A stretch of DNA of 64,000 nucleotides. Source: Ustilaginoidea virens (Eukaryota; Ascomycota; Sordariomycetes; Hypocreales; Clavicipitaceae). Of this stretch, positions 1 to 12,200 are shown one piece after another. The position numbers and the translations under genes were made by a program. Positions within the stretch are counted from its first letter, which is position 1. Each line of letters opens with the position of its first letter. Under the pieces are notes generated by a model. The model did no database searches. It worked only from the letters and a program-made list of their open reading frames with translations, and had not been told where the DNA came from. Where the stretch lies: assembly GCF_000687475.1 (NCBI RefSeq), contig NC_057317.1:3686001-3750000 (forward strand). Direction: 5' to 3'.

Positions 1-1242
1 GACTGAAAAGGATAACCTCCCCAACTCTCCCTTCCATGCCGCTTTTGCTACATTCGAGGACTGCTTTCGCGCATTAGGACAGACTAAGAGAGGTCTGACG
101 CTTTCGGGAGCACTCGGATACCTCTATTTCAACTACTCGATGCCCAACTACAGAACGGGGGAGCCTGGCTCATACAAGCAGCCTGCACGGGAGTGGTTGC
201 ATTACTACTCGAGGGCCTTCCTGCACATGTACAAAGGACGCAAGGAGGCCAAGCGACACAGCCTCTTTGGCGAACTGCAGAGCATGGCCGAGGAGGATTT
301 CATCCCCATTGCCTACAAGGCAAGGGACTTTCCCGTCATTTTCACGAACCGCAAATCGCAGCCCCGGAAAGCGTCGGCGCAGGTCCCGTCCACGCCGGCA
401 CCTCGTGACGGAGGCTCTTCGGCAACGGACGTCCCGAAACCGATGGGCAAACGACCCACCCGTACGCCGGGCAAATCCAGCTTGCGACCCATCAGCCGCG
501 CTACCAAGAAACGGCGGCTGCACGACGAACTCGAGAGCGATTATGCAATATCGGACTCTCCCGGGAACAAGCGACCACGAAACCATGGCGAAGACGACTC
601 CTTCAACAACATGGACGCGGACGGGGACGTGGACGCCGAAGACGGACCAGAGCTCGGTTCCCCGGGAGAGGACGAAGCCGGCGAAAAGACCGGAGGCAAG
701 CACCCAGGCTCCCAGTGCAATATCGAACCCATCAAGCTCGTGATTAGAGCAGAGAGATTACCCGAGACGTCGCCTCGCGGCCCGCACGATACGTGGACAT
801 GCGACCAAGAAGGATGCGACTACATTGTGCGCGGCGGAGACGAGGACGAGTGCCAGGCCCGTATCCGCCAGCACTTCCGAGACCACGAGCAGCAGCTGGC
901 CCGAGTCAACCTGGCAGTGACGGAAGGCTCGCGCGGCCACCTACCCATCCAGTATGCCTACTTCTACCTTCCCCCGCTCTTGCTCCTCTTGATGTTGGAT
1001 GATGGCCGTCCCCTGTTTCCCCGATACCTTTATGAGCGAGGTGCGCAGCTGCCGAGGCAGAGGCACAAAAGGAAAAAAAAGAAAAAAAAAAAAAAACCAC
1101 ATGCCGTGTCAGATGATGGAAAACAGTCTAACGCGTTCACAGTCATTTACTCGAAAAAATCAAGCAGATGCGTCGGAAGAGCTCCCTCCCCAGCCAGACG
1201 CACCACGAGGTTCAGCCGATCAAGAGGAAATTGATAGTGTGA
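1..1242 (+). CDS. C2H2-type zinc-finger protein, 5' truncated by the window edge
   Basis: The frame is open from base 2, so the gene begins upstream. Visible coding is 1-951 and 1143-1242 (about 349 codons). The intron 952-1142 begins GTATG and ends with a CTAAC branch point followed by CACAG. Splicing joins a phase-2 codon and leads into a short helical, basic tail that stops with TGA at 1240-1242. A single C2H2-like finger is visible: Cys codons at 800 and 815 (C-x4-C) and His codons at 872 and 884 (H-x3-H). Before it lie a Ser/Pro/Lys-rich linker and an acidic stretch. I do not recognise the specific family. Nuclear and nucleic-acid binding is an inference from the finger and the basic segments only. 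The unspliced frame would run to 1234 with an implausible poly-Lys tail. Confidence 0.6.
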
Positions 1243-2038
1243 CGATGAGCGACGAAACTTTGCAAAGCCTTGCGATGACGGGGTCATTTTAGGGATACAC
1301 CATGCGTTTAACGAGTCTCTCTGTGTCTCTAGAAATCTCGAAATCTGATCCCTTGCTCTTTTGTTTCCGTTTCCGTCTTCGCTCTCGTTTTCTTCTCTTT
1401 TTTGTGTTAATGAAAGACGGGTGAGGAGCAACGCGGCGCAAGGAAAGCATTGCGAGCAGCTGGATATGCCTGCCCGGCGTGGCGGCGGCCCCTTGGGCCG
1501 TATGCATTTGGAATTACGTCTCTGCTCCCCCACGGCTTCGGGCGGATAGGATCTTGTTCATGTTCGCGGACGATTAGTGCCGGAGGGTTTTTGGTAGATC
1601 AAACACCCATTATCATGGCGGCGTCCCGTCGTTGCGTCCAAGTCGTAGTGCGACGCTCAAGTGACCCCTCGCAGATTGTCATCAGACCGACGCATGGCTC
1701 TGGCCGCGGCACAGGCTTCCACGGCACGGGTTTCCGCAGCGGCAACGTCCACCCTGCCCCTGCCTGCTTTGCATACCGAAAGGGTGACGAGGCCCATGTT
1801 CTGCACCCTCTGCAAACAAGCACACGACGAGAGACGGGCGGCATGGATCAAAAGGGAGGCAGGCAAGCGCGGAAACTGGTCTAGATAAAAATCCTCTTTT
1901 CCCCGTTATCGTCCTACTCCCAATACATGCATGATGGTACATTGGTCCGTAACCACGGATGCTTCTTCGGTTTTGCCCTCCCACTGGCCCGCGAGGTTCC
2001 TTTTTTTTCCTTGTGGGACAACTGGGGGAAAACTCTCC
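1243..2038. other. Intergenic, between convergent gene ends
   Basis: This is a 796-bp stretch between the plus-strand finger gene and the 3' end of minus-strand NCBP1. It holds pyrimidine-rich patches (about 1345-1400) and small overlapping ORFs with no coding character. No RNA gene or repeat is seen; it probably holds both 3' UTRs. Confidence 0.5.
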
Positions 2039-4882
2039 TTACTCTTGCGCGTTCGAGTCAGGCTCCACCGCATCCGCGTCCGCGTTCATGTCCGCGTTCA
2101 TGTCCGCGTTCATGTCTGCGGGCTTGGTGATTCCTGCCTCGTCGCCGACCTTTTCCGTCCACCGATGATTCTTGGCCTCTGCCACAAACGTCTCTTCAAT
2201 GGCCGCCAGCCTCTGGAAGACGCGTAGCCATCGCTGAGCCCACCTCCGAAGAAGGGCCTCGCGCTCTGGCGAGCCGTCTCCGCCTCCGTCCTCCATCGGC
2301 TCGTCCTGCCGGCCGGCCGCCGCCCAGCCCGCGAGGGCCTCGTGGACGGCGCGGAACAGATCCCGCATCGAGGCCGTCTCACTGTCGCGGGTTTCCTGAT
2401 CCGCGTCGGGCGACGTGAGGAGGTGGCGCACGCGGCCGCTCACCTTGGCGACCGTGTTGCACACCAGCTCGTACATGTGGGACTGGCCGAGGACCTCGCC
2501 GCCGCGGCAGCCGTTGTGCGGCGTGCTGGCGGTGAGCGTCCAGTCCACGATGGACAGGGGCGTGAGGATGGAGTAGTTGAGCAGCTTTTCGACAATGGAG
2601 AGCGCGATGCCGGGGTGGGCGCTCCAGTAGTCCATGACGGACGAGATGATTTGCGACCGCGCGGTCGGGTTGGTGGTGCCGACGTCGACGAGTCGGCCCT
2701 TGGTTCGGTCGATGCAAGCCAGCACGTGGCTGAGCGACTTGGATCCGACCCAGCAGACAGCCGTCATGAAGACGTCTGTGCTGGCAACGACGGGATCCAG
2801 CCCCTGCGCCGCGGCCTGCGCCGCGATGCTGTCCATAGCGGGCTGCAGCTCCTCGTCGGTGGCCTTGCGCTTCAACAGAGCGGCAATCTCCTGTCCCTCT
2901 TTGGAGAAGGGAGCATCTGCGGGGGGGGGGGGGAATTAGCACGCGTTGGTAGGGCGAGGTTTGCCACATGGACGGAAAAACAAAACAAGATATCAAAAAA
3001 TAGTTAAAAAAAAAAAAGGGGGGGGGGGGGAAGCAGAAAAAACGAGAGCCCACCATGCTCCATGGTACGGCACGTGGTTTTGGGTCAAAAACTTACCAGA
3101 ACGGCCGTACTTGTAGTCGGGGACATCCTTTTCTTTCTCGGAACTGATGAGCTTATGATACGGCTCCGGCAGCGTCTTTTGAATCCTCTGAGCAAAACTC
3201 AGTCGAATCTCCTTGTCCAGCGCGCCCAGCAGGAACCACTTGCACGGGTGGAGATCGGGAAGATCGGTGTCTTCAACCCATTCGGCCCACTTCCACGTGA
3301 AGCCAAAGTTGCTCAGGTGGTGCGAGAACCAGTCGAGGAAGCGGTAGCTGAGCTCGAGATCCATTTGCGGCGTGTTGCGGTATAGGAACCGGATCGCTCT
3401 GCCCAGGCTGGGGGCGATGGCAGCCGGGGCCAGTTTGCAAGCCTCCGTCAGCACCGAGTGGTAGTAGACGACCTTGTGCTCGGGCTTTGGTAGCTGGAAC
3501 AGCTGCGAGAAGACGGCGTCTACCGCCACGTCCTCGGGCTTCCACGTCGATTTCCCGGGGCCGAGGTTCCGCAACTCGTCGAAAGGCGTGGCCCGCTTCA
3601 CAAAGGTGCCGTCGGCAAAGTACGAGTCAATGTCCATCAGGAACCTGGCAGTGACGTTTCTGTTGAAGTCGAGGCTGTTGATGGTGTCGGCCAGCGCGTC
3701 GCGGATGAGAGAGGCGGCGACGCTGGTGTGCGGGGGCACGGACTCGACGTCTTGGCCGCTGTAGACAGAGAAATGGATCTCCGGGAACAGCAGACGCGGC
3801 CCGGCGACAGCGGTCGGCGGGATGGCAATGGCCGGGATGGCATGTTTGAGCGCGCTGGCGAGCTTGTCCCGGAGCTCCATGTCTTCCAGCGGCGTTGACA
3901 AGGGTCGGGGGATGCAGGCCAGCTCCCAGCCCTGGGAGGCTTCCGTCTGCAGCTGCTTCTGGAGCAGCATGCACAAGTTCAGCGATGCCGCCGGGCTCTC
4001 ATCTGTGCCCTCGGGCTGGTAGGGGTCGACCATGGCCTGGAGAGCGTGTGGCTCAGACGCAATCACGTCCGTCCTCTCCATGAGGTCTGCTGCCTGCCGT
4101 GTGAACTGACCCGGAGCCGCGGCCATGGCATAGGGGATGGTTAGGAGAATTATTTTGACGATTTCCGTTCCGATGACCTATGCACGTCGGTTAACTTGAT
4201 ACGCACGCGCACCGCAAACAACAGCATCACGGCCTCTTGCCAATCAAATGCGCGAGCCGGCGTCGCAGCAAACCTACATCTTCAGAACTGGCCGTCTGCA
4301 AGTCGGCGGCTCTCGTAAACAAGTCCTCCAGCAAGGGAAAGACGCCATCGCCTTCCAGGCAGCCCTGAAGGCAGGCCAAGAGCCTCAGGAGCAGCTTCAC
4401 CTCGCGCCACAGACCCTTTGCAACGTTCTCTTCCGTCTGGGCAGCCACTCGAGCCAGCACCACGTCCAGCAGTTCTGGTTTCAGCGCGTTGACGACCAGC
4501 AGCACGGCGGCGACAAAGGGTGTCTTGAGCGGCTGCTCCACAACCATTTGCAACGTCAGATTGACAAACGTGTCGCGCAAATTGGCGTCGTCGTGGTTGT
4601 CCGTGACCATGCGCGCAATGGACGTCACTTCCTCTGCCCAGCCTCGCAATGGCGAGTCGGCAAGGCCAAGAAGCTGCCGACGCAAGCGAACAGGCACCGG
4701 GGCCGAGTCGGTGCGCCGGCGCTGTTGGCGCCGATCGTAATGGTCATCGTCATCTGCGCAATGTTTGTTCATTAGGGTTGTTCGTTGGTCCAGAAACGGT
4801 GCGAGGAACCCAGGGACCGACCTCTGAATCTTCTTTTGCGATAATTGGGGCCGCCTGACTGGCGTCTGTCGTAGTCTGCCAT
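2039..4882 (-). CDS. NCBP1: Nuclear cap-binding complex large subunit (NCBP1/CBP80)
   Basis: This is the large subunit of the heterodimer that binds the 7-methylguanosine cap of nuclear Pol II transcripts and links it to splicing, export and decay. Exons on the minus strand are 4882-4822, 4753-4278, 4177-3097 and 2916-2039, totalling 2496 nt (831 aa, near the family length). Exon 1 encodes a short MADYDRR-type leader, spliced inside an Asp codon to a DDDD tract. Exon 2 is the first MIF4G-like domain. Exon 3 carries the segment containing VKIILLTIPY and the family-typical DIDSYFADGTF motif. Exon 4 gives the C-terminal MIF4G-like region. The exon 2/3 junction uses the GTAGGT donor at 4277; an alternative downstream donor would put stops in frame. 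The C-terminus ends in tandem ADMN repeats from a 12-bp minisatellite. The start region faces SAC1 across a shared 990-bp divergent promoter. Confidence 0.9.
2080..2116. repeat. 12-bp coding minisatellite in NCBP1
   Basis: About three tandem copies of a GTTCATGTCCGC-type unit encode the repeated Ala-Asp-Met-Asn near the NCBP1 C-terminus. The unit is 12 bp, so changes in copy number keep the frame. Confidence 0.8.
2917..3096 (-). other. NCBP1 intron 3 with homopolymer runs
   Basis: This 180-nt intron contains adjacent A and G runs on the plus strand (about 3004-3030) and a second G run at 2921-2933. The second run acts as the C-rich pyrimidine tract just before the acceptor on the minus strand. 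Confidence 0.75.
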
Positions 4883-5359
4883 GCCTTTAATCGCCACCGG
4901 GAACTTTGCAGAACGCTGGGAAGGCCTGGTTGCCGCCAATGGGCTATGGAGAGCGATTTGTTGAATCCTGCCTGATGCGCGACGCAGTTAAGATGCTCAA
5001 TGCAGCTTTGACTGCGTTGCGTGTACGGAGTAGCTTGCATTGTGTGTTATGTAAGCGAAAACGAACCCGTGGCAATTTGGCGCCGACGCGGGTGGTCATT
5101 GTACTGCAGGCAGTAGTATGTAGGGAGTGCACCAGATGGAGACCAATACATCGGGATAGCTAAATATCCGATGTCTTGACACATTTAGGCATTTACGCTT
5201 TTGAGAATTTGAGCATTTGGCGATGCACGCATTACCTACATACCCTCTTTGCCCGAAATGGAACAAGACGGTGAAAAGAAATAAACCAGGACATTGAATG
5301 AGGCTCCGTTGGCCAGGTGCACCTTTCCTTGCATTGACACATGCAGCTTATTGACAGTA

Positions 5360-5424
5360 CCAGACCAGACCAGACCAGACCAGACCAGGCCAGGCCAGGC
5401 CAGACCGGACCGGACCGGACCGGG
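5360..5424. repeat. CCAGA / CCAGG / CCGGA pentanucleotide array
   Basis: A run of 5-bp units changes stepwise along its length from CCAGA to CCAGG to CCGGA. This is the pattern expected of slippage plus point substitution. Confidence 0.9.
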
Positions 5425-5530
5425 TAGGCTCAATTCCACCAGCGTGGCAGCCTGTGCTCGGTGTAAATCAGCGTGCATGTGCCCCGTGCAGCACCGAGTG
5501 CAGGCCCTGAACTACCCTGAGAGCCCACCA

Positions 5531-5562
5531 GACAAGACAGACAGACAGACAGACAGACAGAC
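5531..5562. repeat. (AGAC)n microsatellite
   Basis: Roughly seven copies of AGAC follow directly after a GACAAG start. Confidence 0.9.
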
Positions 5563-5872
5563 ATTGCTCAACGAGCAAGCGTCTGGTTAATTGACACGTG
5601 GACGCTTACCTCATTCTCATTTCCCTGTTATTATATGTCTGGTATCAACCAACATCAGTCCCAACAAAGACTCGGCGCTGCAGGCGGCTGTCTGCTTTCT
5701 TTGCTTTCCTTGCTTTCCATGCTTTCCGTGCCAACAGACTGTGCGTCGTCCTGTCGTTTCCTTCCTCGGCATCTAGGCATCGTGCCATAATTCTGCTATT
5801 GCCCCCCCCCCCAATCCCCAACACCTGGTTGAGAGCCCTGGAGCTCTCGTAAACTTCTTCGCAGACGTCGCC

Positions 5873-8270
5873 ATGCTCCCCGTTGCGACCAACAAGTTCC
5901 CCTTCCGGGACGTCAACCTCAGAGTCACCAATGACGCCTACACGTTTACCTCGCCTTCATCCCCAGATGCCCTCGCATTGGTCATTGATCGTCCCACAGG
6001 CGACATCCGTCTGGGTGATGCGAATCCGCACGCTGCCAAGAGGGCTACCCGCGTTTCCAGCATTGCCGGCATCCTGGGCATGATTCAGCTGCGACTCGGT
6101 ATGTATAGGCTCCCGCCATGCTCCCCATGCGTTCCGTCATTCTCTTGGCTTCCCGAGTGCCTTCTGCCGCGGCAACGCTAATGCGGTTGATTTTCACACA
6201 GACAGGTATGTCATCATCATCAACAAAACCCTACCGGTTGGCCGCCTCAAGGGCCACATGGTGTACAAGCTCGTCTCTGCCCAAGTCCTTCCCATGCGCG
6301 AGCGTCAGATCCACGACCCCGACGAGGATACCTTTATCGGCCTCCTCAGCAGCTTTCTCCAACGCAGCCCCATGTACTTTTCATACTCGATTGACTTGAC
6401 CAACTCGTTCCAACGCCAGTCGCAAGCCGACAATTCCAGCCCGCTGTGGATGCGGGCCGACGATCGGTTCTTCTTCAACAAGCACCTTCAGTCGGACCTG
6501 ATAGACTTTCGTAACCGCGGCTCCAGGAGCCAGCCAGGGAGACAGACGGCTATCGATCCTTACATCCTGCCGTGCATCTTCGGCATGCTCGAGATCAAGC
6601 CGACCACGTTCAAGAACACTCCCGTCACCCTCGTCCTCATCTCTCGTCGATCTCGATACCGTGTGGGCACGAGATTCTTCACTCGCGGCGTCGATGAACA
6701 AGGCCACGTCGCCAACTACAACGAGACGGAGCAAGTCCTCATTGTCAACGACAGAAGCTCCGGCTTGGGTGGCTATGCCGGCAGCACCGACATGCAGAGT
6801 GGCAAGCTCGGCGGCGGCGGGCCAGGTCAGGAGATGCAAATCATGTCATACGTTCAGACCCGGGGCAGTGTGCCCACCTACTGGGCAGAGATCAACACCC
6901 TGCAGTACACGCCCAAGCTGCAGGTGCGCAGCACCGAGTCGGCTCTCGCAGCCTCCCAGAAGCACTTCGACGAGCAGATCCGCATCTACGGCGACAACTA
7001 CCTCATCAACCTGGTAAACTCCAAGGGCCGAGAATGCAAAGTCAAGGAGTCTTACGAGCAAATGTTCCGCGCCCTGGCCTCGTCGCCCAAGGAACGCCGG
7101 GAAGGCGATCGCCTGACGGACGAAAAGTTCACCACCCTCCAGCCCGGCTCCCGGAACCAGCAATTCGACCGGCTCCACTACGTCTACTTTGACTACCACA
7201 CCGAGACCAAGGGCATGAGGATGGACAGGGCCTACGCCTTGACCGACAAGCTCGACGAGGAACTCTCGGCCCAGGGCTACTTCCGCGGTGTCGACATGCC
7301 CGGCAGCCTGGACGGCAAGATGGACGCTCGGAGCCTCCAGTCCAGCGTCATGCGCACCAACTGCATGGACTGCCTGGACAGGACAAACGTGGTCCAGAGC
7401 ATCTTTGCCCGCTACACGCTCAACCGCATCTTTGAAGACCTGGGCCTCATGCAGCGGGGCTCCCAGTTCCGCGACGAAGACCCTGCCTTCGAGTACATCT
7501 TCCGAAACATGTGGGCCGACAATGCCGACGTCGTCTCCGGCGCCTACTCGGGCACGGGGGCCATGAAGACGGACGTCACCCGCACGGGGAAGCGCACCAA
7601 CGTCGGGGCTCTCCAAGACGGCCGCATCGGCATCACGCGCTACCTTCTCAACAACTTTCGCGACGGGCCTCGGCAGGACTCGTACGACTTGTTCCTTGGC
7701 GCGTACGACCCTGGCGCCACCAGCATCGGCACGGGCCGCATCTTTGTCGACAAGCGACCCATTCTCATCCAGTCGATTCCGTACCTGCTGGCCTTTAGCG
7801 TCTTCATCGTCTTTTTGGGTCTCGTGACCAAGCGCGCCCCGGATGCCAAGGTTCTGCCCATGCGTCTGTTTCTCCTGTTTTGGAGCGCAGTCGCAGCCTG
7901 GTGTCTTGTCTTTGTCCGGACCCACGGCATGCTCTACGTATGTTTTGCCCCCTCCGTCTTCCTCTTTTTTTTTTTTTCCTCTTCCATACACTGGGCCATT
8001 TCTGCCGTGTTGGCATCTTGTCCAGTCTGTTTCACCCCCCCTCTCCTTTGCATTGGACATGATTTCTTCTTCTTCTTCTTCTTCTTCTAACACCCTCAGG
8101 TCAACTGGCCGCGGTTGAATCCCCGCCCCTTTGCGGTAGACGGCTACAGCGAGCACTACTCCAAGGCGAGTAAAGACCCGGTCATTGGCGGCCTCGTTGC
8201 TCGGCACGAGAGGGGACTCAGCACGGCGAGATATCTAAATGCCGAAGAGGGCAAGAAGAGAATCGAATAG
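5873..8270 (+). CDS. SAC1: SAC1-family phosphoinositide phosphatase
   Basis: Dephosphorylates phosphatidylinositol phosphates, chiefly PI4P, at the ER/Golgi. Exons 5873-6098, 6202-7937 and 8100-8270 total 2133 nt (710 aa, somewhat longer than yeast Sac1). Exon 1 ends in phase 1 at a GTATG donor; exon 2 starts after CACACAG and restores D-R-Y. The catalytic CX5R motif is intact: Cys463 to Arg469, followed by Thr (C-M-D-C-L-D-R-T). Two hydrophobic segments near residues 598-619 and 628-650 match the C-terminal ER membrane hairpin of the family. Intron 2 (7938-8099) has T-rich tracts, a TTC repeat and a CTAAC branch point before CCCTCAG, and is followed by a 56-residue tail. The unspliced frame runs to 8090 and ends in a spurious poly-Phe tail. 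Confidence 0.93.
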
Positions 8271-8331
8271 ACGGAAGAGGCAGAAGCAGAGCTCGGGTCG
8301 TCGCATGCCATTCGTGCGACGTGGTAATTGT

Positions 8332-8370
<39 letters not shown>

Positions 8371-9203
8371 AGGGGGGCTCCTTCGTAGACTGGCTATCCA
8401 CGCGGCATGTTCTATTCCACTTGATTGCTGCTGCCGCCCGAGTTTTTCTTTACATCTGGTCGTTGACGCTGTATTCCCATTTCATTGTGATGATTGCTGC
8501 TGCTGCCGCCTCGTGCTTTTCTCTACATCTCGGTCGCTGACGTTGTATTCCCCGTTTCATTTTTTATTTGTGATTGCAGCTGCCGTCCCGCGCTTTCCCT
8601 TACATCTCATCTTTGCCGCTCTACTTGCCCTTGCATTGATCCAGCTCGTTGGTTCTTCAGCTCGCTGGTATACGGGTGTGCGGGTGTACACGGCTCGTCA
8701 TTCGATGGCATTCACGGGATGGCGCAACCGGAAATCACGCCTCGCCTGCTACACCTTGCCCGCTTCGCCTCGACCGCCAACCACCAACCGCCGTTGTGAA
8801 TATCTGCATGTGAAGAGACGCTTTACTGACCACCCTCGTTGCGAGCGCCCAAGTCACGGTTCTTTGTCGGTTCAGGCATCGTTATCCACAAAGTACAATA
8901 TGCTATCTGACGCGGCGGGCGGATGCCGCGCGTTTCTCACTAGAGACTATGCTATTCAATATATATATATATATATATAAACCAAGAGGAGAAGGAGAGC
9001 AACAGCCCAACCAAGAAGGAGCATACCAAAGCAACGGGGGTATCATGGCCGTGTCCAGCCAGTGTAGTAAACATTAGGAGAGGAGAGGAAAGAATGGCCA
9101 GGGAGGAATGATTAAAGCCAACTTGCTCTGGGGGGGGGAAAAAAAAAGACACGCGCAAAGAGAGAGGGCGGAGAGATAGGCACATGCAGCAGCGTGGACG
9201 GAT
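8271..9203. other. Intergenic, convergent 3' ends
   Basis: This 933-bp stretch contains a 35-bp A run (8333-8367) and a short (TA)n (about 8960-8980). It has no gene, tRNA or longer repeat that I can see. Confidence 0.5.
8333..8367. repeat. poly(A) run, 35 bp
   Basis: Uninterrupted A run 63 bp after the SAC1 stop, followed directly by G-rich sequence. It could be a decayed retroposition tail or simple slippage; no target duplication was identified. Confidence 0.9.
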
Positions 9204-12200
9204 CTACAGCCACAGAAGCCATCGGGCCGCCCTGACAAAGCCCTTGCCCAGGGCTAGAAACACCCTCAGAATCATCACCATGAACCACACGTACCACATG
9301 AAGCCGACTAGCAGCCACTCCACGGTCAGCCAGAGGGCGCGCCGCAACCATCTGAGCCGTCGCCTTCTTCGGCGCAGCATCTTCTCGATAGTGTCCACCA
9401 CTGCCTTGACTTTGAGTGGTTGGCCGAGGGCCAGGTCGCGACTCGTCTCGTCGGCCGTATCGCCGGCCTGGCGGCTCTTCTCAAGCAGGTCGTCCGCTAT
9501 GCGGGACCGAACGTCGCCAATGCGGTTCTGCAGCTGCAGGCAGGTCCTCGACGTGAACTGGTCGGCCGAGGCTTGCCACCGGCGGCCAGACGTCTGTATG
9601 GCAGTGTGCAGGCATCGCCCCGCCACCGAGTACAGCTCGTAGCAAGCGACTGAGCCGTCGGCAATCTGCGCTGCAGTGTCGGGGCAAAGCTTGGCAATGT
9701 CTGTCCAGGCGATGCCCGCGCAGCCCGACCGGGCCGAGCAATCTGTTGTAGCAAGGCAGCCGGGCTCAAACGGCTTGTGCGCCTCCTGCGCCCTCCTGCT
9801 GATTTCCATGGCCTTGATGCCCGTGCTGAGAACAAGGGCGCGAAAGCGGACGATTTCGCGGCGCATCAGGCGAGTCTGCTCGGTGGGCGTGCCCTTGTTC
9901 GCGATGGGCCACCGTCCGCTCTTCGTGGACCGGCCGTCATCCTCTGCCCTGCAAGAGCCGAGCAAGGAAGTTGAACGCCCATCGGCGTCCCGGAGCCTAT
10001 CCGAGATGTTGCCGCCGCCGCGGCGCGAATCGGACTCTGAAGCATCGGATTCCCCGAGCTTAGCAGGCCTTGATTCTGCCGAGGCAGACGGAGACACGCT
10101 TTGGGGGCCCATGCGCAGCGGGCGAAGCAGGTTTGGCTGCTGCAGCGATTGGTGCCAGAGGTTGGCGGAATCGTCGGCAGGGTTGCCGGCTGGCGGTGCG
10201 TCATTCTCTTCGTGGATGCGGTTGAACTGGGGCATCGAGTCGAGGAAATTCTTTGGCTGGCTCTGGCTCTGGCTCTGGCTCTGGCCGTCAGCCGCTCGCC
10301 TGGATGGGCGCCGTGAAACGACCGACGATCCTGATCGACCTTGAGCTCCCTCACCACCCGACTCGTCCGTAGTTTCCATGTCGGCTGGCAAATAGCCGCC
10401 ATCATCCTTTTTCCGCAGCATGTCGCCGAGTTTCGACACCCCGCCCCGAATGACGGTATCAATGCGAGGGCCGCGGAATATGCCACGCAGCCCGGCTTGT
10501 TCCTCTGGCCAGGGACGGTTGCCGCTTCCTGTCCGAAGGTGCGTTTTGACTGGCTCCAGAGGCATCAGGGCAACTGGCAATGATGGCTGCGAAGAAGTAG
10601 ATTGTCGCCCCTCAGACCAAGGCATCTTCTCAGAGGAATCGGGTTCCAACGCCGCCGGACGCCAGCGGTCATCCTGCTCTAGAATCCCACAATCGCCACT
10701 ACTCTTGTGGCGGATGATCTGCTTGATCTTGCTGATGGGGTTTTTATGCGGAGATTCCGAACGGCTTAAAGATGGGGCCAGAGCGTGCTGAGTACTGGTC
10801 ATCGGTTCAGTATTGACACGAGCCGGTTGAAGTTCCGGCGAGGTTGGTGCTGAGGAATCTCTGCTGCAAATGGCGTCTTTGCGAGACTGATCCATCACAT
10901 GGAGACTCTGTCTCCCAGCGACATTGCGCATGGGGGAGCCTAGCAACAGGGAACTGTCAAAGGCACCTCTCTGGTCAGAGTCGCTAGCGTCAACGAGGGA
11001 CTCCTTCCGACCGCGATGCCGACTAGACCGTTGTGACAAGGGATTCCTTTCAGGAGTTTTGAGTGTTCCTGGAGGGGGAAAAGGCTCAGTATCAGAGACA
11101 GCAGCCCCGGAAGCTTTGGAAACGTCTGTCTGGCAAGCATCCTTGGCTACCACCATCATATCGGCACCTTGTGCGTCCAACAGAGGCTTGCTGTTCCTTT
11201 GAACAGACCCGTTGCTGTCATTTTCCCGTGGGCCAGGGAGCTTGTTCAGCACTTTCCTCTGCTCGCTTTCACTGCCGGAAATGTCGGACGCGGACGCGGA
11301 CGCGGACGCGGAGTCCCTCTTGTGCCACATAAAGTCAGAATGTAGGTTGGAGGCGTTGTGACGATGAGGGAAGGCTCGAATGTTGTGAAGGGTCTGCTTT
11401 GCCCGGTCTTTGGCACTATTATGTGACGTGGCTGTATCAACCTTGGAGACTCCAGAAATTTGACCGTTCAACGGATCATCGTCCTGCAGTGAAAAGGGCG
11501 GAATGACGTCGCAGGGATCAACGGTCGCGTCTCTTGACACGGTTCGTGAGATTGGTGCCAGTGGCGGGAATATCTTGCGCCAGTTCCGGTCCTCAATGAG
11601 CTCTTTGTGGTTTCCTAGTTCGAGCCAGTAGGCATCGGCCATGATATCGCACGGCTCGACGAACCAGTCGACTCTCGGTCTTCGAGCCCGTGTGGCCGTC
11701 CTAGAGAGACTATCCGGCAAAGGCTGTTCAAGTGCATCACGAGCATCAGGAAACGGCGGTAAAACGCAATTGCCGTCGTCGGGATTCGCCGCAAACGAGG
11801 TGGCCCGCTCGACTGCTCGATCAACCCAAGGCTTCACAGAGTCAAGGTCGCGGAATCCTTGCTTCTCTCCGTCAATGACCTTTCGTTCCCGAGCACGCAC
11901 CTTCCTGTTGCGAATATACTGCAGAGGGTTGTACTGACGCCCCAGCTGGCCACTGTCGCCATGGCCGCCAAAATTGAAGGATTTCCTCGCAATGGGAGAT
12001 CCTGGCGGGCTGGCGGCCAAGTTCCGCCCGCTGCCGGACTTGAGGGGGGGGAGCACATCCAGCAGTCTTCTGTATTGCGCCATCAGCTCCAGGTGGTCTT
12101 TGGCCTTCTGGGCTCTGGCCAACGTTGATGGCGAAAATTGATAACTGAAGTGGCCATCATGCACGCCCTCAAAGCTTGTGTGCGCCAAAGGACTGTCGAG

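Larger units (their letters stand above)
4883..5872. promoter_or_regulatory. Divergent promoter region of NCBP1 and SAC1, with microsatellites
   Basis: The 990-bp gap separates the two start codons, so both promoters must lie here. It holds a degenerating pentanucleotide array (5360-5424), an AGAC tetranucleotide array (5531-5562) and a C run near 5803-5812 just upstream of SAC1. No clear TATA box or known operator is visible. Confidence 0.5.

Noticed and set aside
140..1234. Unspliced 364-codon reading of the first gene
   Set aside because: It would read a 191-bp intron with a CTAAC branch point as a poly-Lys stretch; splicing 952-1142 gives a sensible helical tail and a stop at 1242.
4227..4277. 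NCBP1 exon 2 continuing to the stop at 4227
   Set aside because: A GTAGGT donor at 4277 joined to the 4177 acceptor keeps phase 0 and restores the family block; the longer version cannot be spliced in frame.
7938..8090. Poly-Phe C-terminus of SAC1
   Set aside because: Reading through intron 2; the CTAAC branch and CAG acceptor at 8099 lead to a normal C-terminal exon.
6846..8207. 453-codon ORF antisense to SAC1
   Set aside because: It mirrors SAC1 exon 2 and continues through introns and a TTC repeat; its composition (Val/Gly/Ala/Asp rich) is that of a shadow frame and the sense strand has an intact catalytic motif.
8333..8367. Processed retrocopy tail
   Set aside because: There is a long A run but no adjacent copied gene sequence and no target duplication; slippage is the simpler reading.
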